From NCBI RefSeq assembly GCF_026745355.1, contig NC_079202.1, positions 40,665,215 to 40,729,214 of the forward strand: a stretch of DNA of 64,000 nucleotides. Reading direction: 5' to 3'. Within the stretch, counting starts at the first letter, position 1. The number at the start of each line of letters is the position of its first letter. The translations under genes and the position numbers were made by a program. Positions 22,441 to 32,450 of this stretch are shown piece by piece. This stretch comes from Beta vulgaris subsp. vulgaris (lineage: Eukaryota; Streptophyta; Magnoliopsida; Caryophyllales; Amaranthaceae). The notes beneath the pieces were generated by a model. The model was not told the origin of the DNA and did not search any database. It worked only from the letters and a program-made list of their open reading frames with translations.

Positions 22441-23507
22441 ATATGAAAACTTCTTCTCTATTCCTTTTTCTGATCCAACCATCATATCATATTTATTTAT
22501 AGCAAAAATGAATGTAGCTTGGTCTATCGGGATAGAAGACGCTCAAACTTACGATCATTACATCGCAAAAGCCACCAACATATAGTGCACAAGTTCTATC
22601 TTGGTTGTTGTCTGACGAACCAGTTCATGCGGAATCTTTTCATGAAATGGAACATTACAGTTTTTTCGTTCAATAAGTTTACAATTTTTCAATTCAATAA
22701 GCTTATGCAGCAGGGTAATGTGTCAAGATAATTTCAGCATTTTCTTTTACTTGACCACTCGCAAAAGCATCTAGGATTATCCGTAAGGAGAAATCCTATG
22801 CCATTACTCATGCAACAATCTTGAATGGCTAGCCATAAATATAAGCAAATGGGAGATGGGACTGAGGTGCTTCAAATTCCTTTCCCTCCATAGATTTGGT
22901 GTAAGGTCGGAAGACCTTGAATGAGTCTCACAGGTGAAGTAATAGTAAAGCCGCCTGAAGTAGATCTGCTCTAGTGTATTTGATCATGTAGGAATGTAAT
23001 TGCCTTGTTTTAGCACACAATTTTAATGATGTTTTGGTTAGTAGAGCCACCAATTAATTTTTTAGGAAACGTTAATAAAAGCAAAAAAAAAATAAGAAAT
23101 TTCAGTTCCGGAGTGAATTTTCTTGCTTATTCAATGAAATATTCAAATACATGCACATAATTCGGTTAATTGCATAAATAGACAAACATGTTAAAGACGC
23201 TTTTTTGACGCATAGAATTTAATTTTGGTGATCACTAAGTTGAATCACAGGATTAATGGGTACCTAGATCGATTTTCCAATTTATCTAACTTATTAGGTA
23301 TGCTTTTACTAATTTGCTGGTCTGATTTAGCAAACAATAATATATTGTGATAAAGCAATTATTGCAATTGAAAAGGCATAATAAATATTCAAGGCATATA
23401 ACTAATTATGAAAATAATTATGAGAAGAGATATCCAAAAGAATACAAAACAAATATATATACAAATTCAATGCATATTTGTGAATTGGAGATCTACATCA
23501 TGAATAT
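22441..23507. other. unassigned AT-rich spacer
   Basis: No coding frame, RNA gene or element boundary recognised. Confidence 0.5.
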
Positions 23508-24165
23508 CACTACAAAAAAAATTGGCTATAGAGGCACATCATTTGGCCGACTTGCCTCTAAAACCCCCTTTTACCATCACATAAACATGGTTGCCTCTAA
23601 ATTATATGGTTTTTAGTGTCAAGTATATTCTGGTGCCTCTAAAGATACATTTCAGCATCAGATGAATGTTGGTTGCCTCTAAAATCATGTTTTTAGCATC
23701 ACATGAATATTGGTTGTCTCTAAATCCATATTTTTAGCATCACATGAATTTAGTTGTCTCTAAAGCCATTTTTTTTAGCATCAACTGTAGTTAGTTGTCT
23801 CTAAAGCCATGTATTTAGCGTCACATGACTTTAGTTGTCTCTAAAGCCATTTCTTTTCAGCATCAACTGTAGTTAGTTGTCTCTAAAGCCATGTATTTAG
23901 CGTCACATGACTTTAGTTGTCTCTAAAGCCATTTCTTTTCAGCATCAACTGTAGTTAGTTGTCTTTAAAGCCATGTATTTAGTATCACATGATTTAGTTG
24001 TCTCTAAAGCCATTTTTTTCAGCATAACTGTAGTTAGTTGTCTTTAAAGCCATGTATTTAACGGTCACATGAATTTAGTTGTCTCTAAAGCAATTCTTTT
24101 AGCATCAAATTTAGTTTGTTGTCTCTAAAGCCATGTATTTAGTGTCATATAATATTTCATAGCGA
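23508..24165 (+). mobile_element. CACTA-type transposon terminus with subterminal repeats
   Basis: The block starts CACTACAAAAAAAATTGGC, the canonical CACTA terminus. It is followed by about 15 units of ~40 bp containing gttg(c/t)ctctaaagcc, alternating with 'catgtatttagcgtcacatga' and 'ttcagcatcaactgtagtta' tails. One 82-bp double unit occurs twice without change near 23790-23955. Dense subterminal repeats are where CACTA transposases bind. No matching opposite end was found. Confidence 0.7.
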
Positions 24166-25360
24166 CACACTCACAAGTTCCACAAATAAACAATAGTGTA
24201 TTCTAGATATTAAAATTCCAATAATAATCTACTGTTTTTTTTATTAAAAATTTAATAATGTAAGGTTAAAAAAAATATGTTAAATTCACCCATTTATATT
24301 GACGGATCTTATTGTATAGACGATTGTTACGGGTTGATATTATTTTGATTTCAGATAGTCTTTTTTGGCAACTCGGATTTCGGGTCTTTCAATATCGGAT
24401 TGTGGCGGATTCGGATTATATCAGATGTCGGGTGTAGGTACTATTCGAATTATATCAAGTTGAATCAGATTGGTTTTAGATTAAAATATCTGAACTGAAT
24501 TAAATTGAACTGAACTAAATTGAGTTGAAAATAATTGTTTATGAGAACGGAAAATTGAGAACTGATAAACTGAATTTTCATAAAAGACAATTTTCACAAT
24601 TTCACTACTATAAAAGTCAGAGAAAAGAAATTGAAGAAAGTTGAATCTTCCATAAAAATTCAAGGTTAGGTAATGACTAATTTCACTACTATATGTTTAT
24701 AAATTACAATTTTGTAGCTTACACATACTTTAATTTGAGTTCGAATATAATTTTTTCAAACATTTGATGAACTACTTAAGTTTTTTTTTTTGAAATTTAA
24801 ATATTACAGTAATTCTCAACAAAAATTACAACACAAAAATAACTCCAATAAACTATCCATTAAATTCATATATTCAATAAACATCATAGTCTTACAATAA
24901 TTACCAAAAAATACAACAAACTTACAAGAAATGACAAATAACAATCTGAAACAACTCCTAACAAATCTGAATACCAAAAACAAAACAATCTGAAAACCAA
25001 AACAAAAAATTCTGAAAGAACTCCTAAAAAAACAAAAATCCCGACCTCCTAAAAATTTTTTTGAAAAACAAAATAATGGAAAATTCTGAAAACCAATACA
25101 ACAATAGGTGCAAGCAAAACAAAAAAACCAAAAAATCTGAAGAACAAAACAGTCTGAACTTCTGAAAATCTGACCGCCGACCTCACCAGCGTACAAAATC
25201 GAACTGTCGACTTGACCAACAAAATCGAACCCCCGACCTCACCATGGAAATCCTCGAAAATCCTTCTCAAAATCAAGCATATTCATCATGTGGTAAACTA
25301 TAGTTACAAACAGCTAACAAAAATCAATCAAAGAAGTGAAAGTTTCCATCACACATTGAC
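24166..25360. other. unassigned AT-rich spacer
   Basis: Includes an A-rich region (24810-25150) whose minus strand gives Phe/Cys-rich readings of no credible function. Next to the aminotransferase relic but not recognisably part of it. Confidence 0.45.
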
Positions 25361-25784
25361 CTATCCAGATGCTCCTCAAGCTTAAATATTTTCCCTTTAT
25401 AGATACGTAGTCCTTCCCAAACAGAATCACCTCCTTGTACTACTGAGTCCAGAACTGAAACCTTAACAAGGTGACAAAAAAATAAGAACAAGATTGTTAG
25501 CACACAAACAGCAGAGGATGAATTTATATTAAATCGAGAAACATTCCAAAACCTCCAACTGTTTCCAAATAAAATAAAATAAAATATAGATACACCTTTG
25601 AACTATCACGAGGTAGAATCTCATCACCAACCCATGCAAGGAGCTTTTCGTTTGCTGAAACAGGAAGACTAGGAGGGGGCACGAGTGAACTTAGAAGAGC
25701 AGATTATCGCTTAAGACGGCACTTGAGGAAATTGTAAAAAGGTAGGCAGTGTTCCAGTATGTCATAGAGAGAAGATGGAAATGT
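25361..25784 (-). pseudogene. two-exon relic of a branched-chain aminotransferase-like (class IV PLP) gene
   Basis: Exon A (25596-25784) follows an AG acceptor. It reads TFPSSLYDILEHCLPFYNFL, then an in-frame TAA, then SALLSSLVPPPSLPVSANEK and LLAWVGDEILPRDSSK. Exon B (25361-25461) reads VSVLDSVVQGGDSVWEGLR and IYKGKIFKLEEHLDR. This matches the junction between the N-terminal domain and the aminotransferase domain of the plant 'branched-chain-amino-acid aminotransferase-like' proteins. Splice sites look intact, but the catalytic Lys region and all later exons are absent and exon A has a stop. It is a fragment, not a functional enzyme. Confidence 0.75.
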
Positions 25785-27419
25785 CTGATACATAAAACCA
25801 AAATTAAAGTTGTAAAAAGGGAAGCGAAAATATATATAAAACAATCAACTACAAAAACAAAATCCATTTAGCAACCATTATCTTACATGTTCAGTAACCA
25901 GTATGTCAAGGTAGGCAGTGCTAAACTTTATTCTCCGACAATCTTAACCTAAATTTTATCCAATGAAAGAAGAAATTCACTAAGAATATACTTACAACTC
26001 AAAACATCAAGCAGATAATATCAGCAGTTAATTAAACCAAACTGAACTTATCAATATAAGTTCATCTCCAAACCAGAAACCGATCATAGAAATTGATATG
26101 GAGACATGAGTTATAAAAACATAATAGCCTTTGTCATGTTATTCTTGAAACAAACATTTGAGACCATAAGCAGAGACCTTAGTACAAGGACTGCAAAGAT
26201 ACATCTCAGGAGTTCATAAATTATACTCCTAAACTGTATGACAGATTAGGAAGTGACCGCCCACCGTCGTCCACCGAATTCCGCGCAATTCTGCTGCTGC
26301 AGGTAGGCTGTAGGTGAGGCAGTGAGCCTTGTAAGCTGGCAAGATTAGTCTTACTACCTTAACCCAACATTGAGAAAAGAACCAAATTCAGATTATTTAG
26401 ACAAAACAAGAATTTCTAGCCAAACTTTTTATCACGTACACTAACATAAAAATGACTAAATTTGTATTGGTGAAGTTTGCTTGATATTTCTGCAGTAAAA
26501 ATGACTAAATTCGTTGAGGCATTTCATCAAACAGTAAGTGTGCATGCTTCTGTCTAACTAATTTCCAGCAAATCTTGTGCATTGTTTAAAATTTTATCTT
26601 TCAGAGTTAGAATGTCTCTGATTTTTTAAAATTGTAACTAACTTTATAGTTTAAGTCTTTGTTTAAAAATAAAATGAAGAACTGCAGTTGACATAAGGTA
26701 GAAAAAAATAGGAGGGGAAAAGAGGACCAATTTCAAAACTACAGTAGATGAAAAAAGAAGAATAGAGGAAACGTATCTGTAACAATTATACAAGTCCAAA
26801 TGCAGCTAAGCAGCAAAAAACACCAACCAATAATAAACACAAAATTAAGTATTACAACCAGTTCACAAACTTGAAACATTCGAGTTTTCACTATACTACT
26901 ATTCAATCAAACAAGAAAAAAAACCCCCACCAAATTATCCTATTACCATGGAACAAAACCATAACCATAAAATTGAAAAATTCGTCATCAGTTTAACTCT
27001 CATAACAATTGAAATTGAAGAACGTACCTGACTACCTGTTGAAGCTTGACAGGTAGTTCAAAATTTCGCTATTTACTAGGTTTTCTTGAGAAGGAATTTC
27101 GCCTACCTATAACTGCATTGAGGATAAATTTCGCATATATTCGTGAATTCTGGAAGAATTTCGAAATAACATCGAAAGAAATCTTGAACCAATTCTTCCT
27201 ATTAGCAGATAATCACAATTCGCACAGTTGAGAGATTTGGAAGATCGAAATTGTGTTTGGCAAATATTCGTAGGGTTTTCCAATTAGTTATCTGTCAGTC
27301 AAAACCTTTTCTATTTTCCTTGTTTTATGAAAAATTAGGTTTTTTTTTAAGTTTCAAAATTTTCGTGGAAAAGATAAGGAGGAAAGAATAATTGCGCCAA
27401 TTTTGATCTATACATAATT
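25785..27419. other. unassigned spacer beside the aminotransferase relic
   Basis: I find no earlier exon of the aminotransferase-like gene here. A slightly GC-richer patch at 26250-26340 and a plus-strand reading at 27046-27231 are not recognisable. Confidence 0.45.
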
Positions 27420-27702
27420 GCCCCTAAAAAAAATACTAGAGGTCCGTTGCCATAGATAATGTCTACTGTGTCGATCGTATATCACAACATTGTTACAATT
27501 CCATATAATGCAACGACATCACCAAGTCGTTGTTGTAGATGTACCTAATGCAACAATCATTTTAAAGTCGTTGCAATAGCTCAATCCATGAACCTAGATT
27601 GACGTAGGTCGTTGCAATAGATGTTCCTACTGCAACGGTATAAAAATGACCGTCGCATTAGCTAATTTTAGCCATTGTCTTTGATTAAAAATGTTTGTAG
27701 TG
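27420..27702 (-). mobile_element. second CACTA-like terminus with gtcgttgcaatag repeats
   Basis: On the minus strand it begins CACTACAAACATTTTTAATC. Repeats of gtcgttgcaatag and 'ctactgcaacg' occur in both orientations through 27500-27660. Its subterminal repeats differ from those at 23508-24165, and the flanking trinucleotides do not match, so it is probably a different element. Confidence 0.5.
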
Positions 27703-28600
27703 AGCATATGGATGAAAAAATATTTTTAAAAAGGATATAAAATCAAAATCACCATTTAATAGAAATAAGTGTTTTCTTTAATATTACCTTCTGAAACGTC
27801 GTTGAAGGTCATCTTTTAATTCAATTATGGCGTCGTTGTTCGACCACCATCATCATCACTGAAGAAACGTCGGGCCTACGTGGTGGTGCCTAAAATCCGA
27901 CGGTGGCAGTGGCAGGGAAGCAGCGAGAGAAGACTGGCGGTGAGAGGACTAATTCATAATCTTTGATATTATTTTTTGACCAAGGAGAATTGAGAGTGGT
28001 CAATTACATGGATTGCTAACTTAATCAATGGTTGGATATTCATCTTTCTAAAATTAATGGTCTTTTCCTAAAAAAAAAAAATATACATAGCCTAAACTAC
28101 TAATAAACTATTATTATGGTTTGAGTATTCTAATTTCTAGTTCTAATATTATTAGTTTAGTAACTTTAAAAGTTAGTTGTATTACTATAAATTAATAAAG
28201 ATTAGAAACTTTCGAAATTAAATTAGTATTATTGATTTTTAAGAAATTATTATTCTAAATTTATAAAATTAAAAATATGTGAACATGTTACACGCGGTGA
28301 TTATGGATTAATCTAATGCTAACACGTAACACGTAACACAGTAACAGTTAGTCGATTATTGTCGATGGCCCGATATTATGATTTAGGACTTATTGTCTTA
28401 ATAATTACATTTACAATTTGACTTATGTCTTATTGTTGACACTTGTTAACCCAAAAAAAATAGAAGATTTACTTATATAGCAAATAATCGAATCATTTAC
28501 GTGAAATATAGTATAACAGTATACTTATATTGATGTATTATTGTATCAATGAGGTTTAAGCCATAGGTTTTCTTGTCGATACTTATAGGCTTCATATCAG
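27703..28600. other. unassigned AT-rich spacer
   Basis: Nothing recognised apart from a small patch at 27840-27950 with higher GC and no coding sign. Confidence 0.5.
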
Positions 28601-29220
28601 GATCTTGTTAAATGGAGCATTGTTATGTTGAACTAATCTATTGAGTTACAATGTTCTACATCTGTTGCAACTGAATTAGATGTTTTTAGTTCCATGATGA
28701 ATTTAACTTAAAGTGATTAACTTAAGTATGGTATTGTTATTATCTTGAATTAAACTTAGGGTACTGTCAAAGTAGTTGTTTTGAGTTATAATATAAATAC
28801 AACTTAGAGACGACTAACTTAAACGGAGTATTGTTATATTGAACCGATCTGCTAAGTTACATTGTTCCACATTTGTTGCAATTGAATTAGATGCTTTCGT
28901 TCCGAAATGTATGCAACTTAAAGATGATTAACTTAAGTAGAAAGCTGCTGTTATTATCTTGAAATAGTTTATCGCCTTACATGTTGATACATCTAATGTA
29001 AGATCAATTTCTTTCAATTTGACTAAGATACATGAGTTTCAAATTGAATATAACTTAACGATTAACGTAAATGGAGTATTGTTGTCTTGATTTAACTTAT
29101 CGATTCACATAGATATATACCTTGAACCAATCCACTATTAACTTATTTTACGTCGATTATATATTTTCAGTTTTCAAATGCATACAGCTTAATGACCTCA
29201 ACTTAGATTAATTTAAAGGT
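28600..29220. repeat. diverged tandem repeat, period ~215-235 bp
   Basis: Blocks built on 'tgttatgttgaactaatctattgagtta', 'tgttgcaactgaattagatg' and 'aacttaaagatgattaacttaag' recur from 28615 to about 29160 in the same order. Similarity falls toward the end. It may be an old satellite-like segment. Confidence 0.55.
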
Positions 29221-29820
29221 GGTCGATGATTAAAAAAAGCTTAAGCAATGCAACAATTGTTTTCCTCTTTCAATTTTTCTTTTTCTTTTTAGAGTTAGAC
29301 TTGTACCCATATGGCCATATCTACATCAATATAAAAGAGATCTTTACGTTACAGGTTGATCAACGGAGTACTTGGTACAAAGATAGATATGCCTTTTCAA
29401 CCATTAAAGCAAGTGCTTGTTGGCTATTGCATTTCCTCTTAGGCTCTTATATTCTGGCAGAATCTCTTTCCCCTGACTCCCTGATGATAGTTGTATTGTT
29501 GGGCATTAAAAAAAAGATAATTTTGTGTTGTTTTTTTCCCATAATCTAATAACATCTAAATTATCGAGTAATTTCATAATAAAAATATAAATAATTTGAG
29601 TTTTGAATAAAATAATTAATTATAGCTCTAATTCCCACCATGATTGTCGATATCGCTAGTCGAGCTGATGATAGTTGTATTATAGTAGTACTTCCTTTGT
29701 GCCCTATTACATATTTAAGTTGACTTCTTTGATCAAAGTATAATAATTTTTAAAACTTATTATTTTTAAAGGATTTAATGAGATCTGATTTGATTTTTTG
29801 AAGTTATAAAGTTTTCATCA
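29221..29820. other. unassigned spacer
   Basis: No gene seen. A Stowaway-like end (tacttcctttgtgccctat) starts near 29689, but I see no partner. Confidence 0.45.
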
Positions 29821-30560
29821 AAAATGTTTAAAGCCCCCGCCCTTCAATGTTTTCAAAATTTTCGGCAAAAGTTAAAAGTCCCGCCCTCATATCATTCTGA
29901 TTTTTTCATTCGTAGTTTTCATTTCAGTCTCATTTATTCATCTCTCTCTCTACTAGGTTTTCTCTCTCCCCCTCACTTCCATCTCATTTCTTCTTCACTA
30001 TCTCTCTCTGAAGAACAGTTGCTGCTGCTGCTGCTGCCGCTTTTTACCACCGCGACTGCCGCCTCCTTGACTCTTTTTCTCATCTGCACAGGTATTTTTT
30101 CTGTTTTCCTTTTTTTCGATTGAATTGAGATTTTTGCTTAATAAGTTGAAAATCTTGGTTTCAATTTTGGGGTTGTTGTTTCGATCTGAATTTGGGGTGA
30201 AAATTTCGAATTTGGGTGGGTTATTCGGGTGGATTAGGGGATTTGGGTTCATAAACTAGTTCGAATTTTGTGGGGGTTTTATACTTTTGTTCAAAATTTT
30301 TGGAATAAATCGAATTTGGGGGTTAATTTTGGGGTAAAATTGAAATTAGGGTTAATTTTAGGGTAAAATCGAAATTAGGGTTTTCATATATTAGTTCGAA
30401 TTTTGGGAGGGTTTTCTATTTTTATTCGAAAATTTGCTAAGTTTGGGTTTGGTTGAGTTCTGATTAATATGTTCTACTGAAATTTCATTTTTCTAGGTTT
30501 GTTTTGAGTTTGAATTCTGGTTATTGTGAAATTTCGATTTTGGGTTTCATTTTTGGTATA
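29821..30560 (+). other. possible 5' UTR exon and first intron of the UBP relic
   Basis: A CT-rich leader with (ctg)n near 30018-30040 ends at a GT donor-like site (cacag-gtatttttt, about 30091). GT-rich intron-like DNA follows. This resembles the 5' end of a plant gene. The intron-like block 30337-30561 is duplicated at 32238-32448. Confidence 0.35.
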
Positions 30561-32450
30561 TCAAGGTGTGTGTGATGTTCCTGAGTGGAAAGCTGAAAAG
30601 TTCCTAAAAGGATTTAATAATTTGCCGAATGGGTTACCTGGAAGGCTGGAATGCCATAGCAGAATATGGGAAATTAATATGTTATATGCTTTGTTACTCA
30701 GATGGATGCCATTTGGAATTAAAAATATATGCAAGAGGAGGGTATCCATGTGCTTCTCTAAGGCATGAACTCTTGAAATATTGTAATTTTGGGTTGCTTT
30801 TGGGGAATGCATAATATATGAGTAGTTAAATATGGGTTCCCAGGTGTTTTGCTTTAATCCCCAGTCCCCCACTTTGGCATTAGCGTTGTTTAGCAATACT
30901 GGACCTCCAAATTCACTTGAAAAGGGCTCCCTATCATTCAATTTGTTATTTAAAGCATTCACATTTTTTGCATGGCCAAATGCATCAGGTTTCATTCTCC
31001 AGTTCATTATCATTTGACATATAGTCAGATCGTGTCAGATTGGACAAATTTAAGATTTTGATCTATCAACTGTAAGTGATATAACCATCTATCCAGTTTA
31101 AGATCAATAAAACCCAAACAAATATTTTGGCTTGGCCTTGAAAGAATAAGTTGCAAATAATTCAGGAAGGAAAGAGTAATTAAAGTAGTTTTTGGTTTAG
31201 TTTTTAGGTGAGATTGATATGTAATTCTTCACTCTGTTGCTTTTCTCTTTGCATTTGATCTTCCTCCCCACTTTGAATTACGAGAGTGCTTTTTCAGAGA
31301 GCTAGAAGCCACCGTATATAGAGCTTCTTGGATTTTGTTTTGTTTTCTTGCTGGTCGAGAACCAATATAGCTTGTCTCAGCTAGTGGGTCAAGGCTCGTG
31401 GATTCCTTCGAAGTTTTATGCTAGCTGTATCTTATTGTGTATTTTGTTGTCTTCTAGTCACTTCTATTTGCTGCTAGTGTTTTGGGATTAGCATATGGCA
31501 TTGTCAACTTGCGCTCAATTGTTTTTTTGGTATGCGTCAGATTTTCTCATTTTCTAATCCCTGCCATTGTAGTTCAATTAAGTGCCAAATAATTCATTGG
31601 AGAGAAGGTCACAAGTTTGAATGCAATCCTCAAGGTCGCGGTGCATTTGAGAGAGATCATTTGAGTAGAAATGCAGAAACTACGGAACAATGTGAGACAT
31701 ATGGCAACTGTTCTGCTGATGATTATCCAAGAATGGATGAGAAGAACACAACCGGTCAGCTGGATCACGATGTTTTGGATTCCCCTGTACCCCGTGTATC
31801 TACTGTGACTATTGACTCTTTGGACACTGACATTGGATGAAGTTCATCTGGTGAAAATGGGACACCTTTCTCAGACATTAACGCACCTAGTATGGACCAA
31901 AGAGAAGATAAAAGTAAAAAATTGGATTCAAAAACTTCAATGGGGTCGGGATCAACAGCGAAAAAATTGAAGAGAGAGAAATCAAGGCAAGGTGAGAGAA
32001 GGAAATCCAGGTCTTCCAATTCATACATGCCATCAGGAATTAGAAAAGTAACTTTCTGATGAAACGGTCTCGGTAATATACATAATTTTTCCAAGTCCAA
32101 AGAGGTTCCTTACGTGGATATTGAGGGACAGAAGCATTACAGAAAATGAATCATGGAGTGTCAACTCCTTGGCCGATAAGCATTCTGCAATAGTTTATTG
32201 CCAAAAGAGCATAGTCAAGCCAGGTACCTATAAAGCTGAAATTAGGGTTAATTTTAGGGTAAATCGAAAAGGGTTCATATATTATCGAATTTTGGGAGGT
32301 TTTCTATTTTTATTCGAAAATTTGCTAAGTTTGGTTTGGTTGAGTTCTGATTAATATGTTCTACTGAAATTTCATTTTTCTGGGTTTGTTTTGAGTTTGA
32401 ATTCTGGTTATTGTGAAATTTCGATTTTGGATTTCATTTTTGGTATAGTT
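30337..32450. repeat. ~215-bp direct duplication bracketing the UBP relic
   Basis: The 30337-30561 sequence recurs at 32238-32448 with only scattered changes and short indels. Both copies run from 'gaaattagggttaattttaggg' to 'ttcatttttggtata'. The copies are 1.9 kb apart. Confidence 0.85.
31570..32060 (+). pseudogene. ubiquitin-specific protease (UBP15/16-type) MYND fragment
   Basis: The plus strand reads KCQIIHWREGHKFECNP, the second half of the MYND zinc finger found near the N-terminus of plant UBP15-UBP19 deubiquitinases. A Ser/Thr-rich linker follows. An in-frame TGA interrupts it after DSLDTDIG (31840). The same frame then resumes (SSSGENGTPFSDINA; KKLKREKSRQGERRKS). The first Cys pairs of MYND are not readable, and there is no catalytic USP domain with Cys/His boxes. 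It is a relic that cannot act as a protease. Confidence 0.7.

Noticed and set aside
23535..24165. CRISPR-like array
   Set aside because: Units run on without unique spacers in a plant nuclear context behind a CACTA terminus; these are subterminal transposon repeats.
24816..25276. Phe/Cys-rich minus-strand ORFs of 75-126 codons
   Set aside because: They come from an A-rich plus strand, with no family resemblance and biased residues only.
23508..27702. One 4.2-kb CACTA element spanning both CACTA-like ends
   Set aside because: The subterminal repeats differ and the flanking trinucleotides (TAT and AGC) do not match.
30561..31013. 150-codon minus-strand ORF
   Set aside because: No recognisable motif. 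It crosses the UBP relic's upstream region antisense and competes with equally open plus-strand frames; it may be chance.
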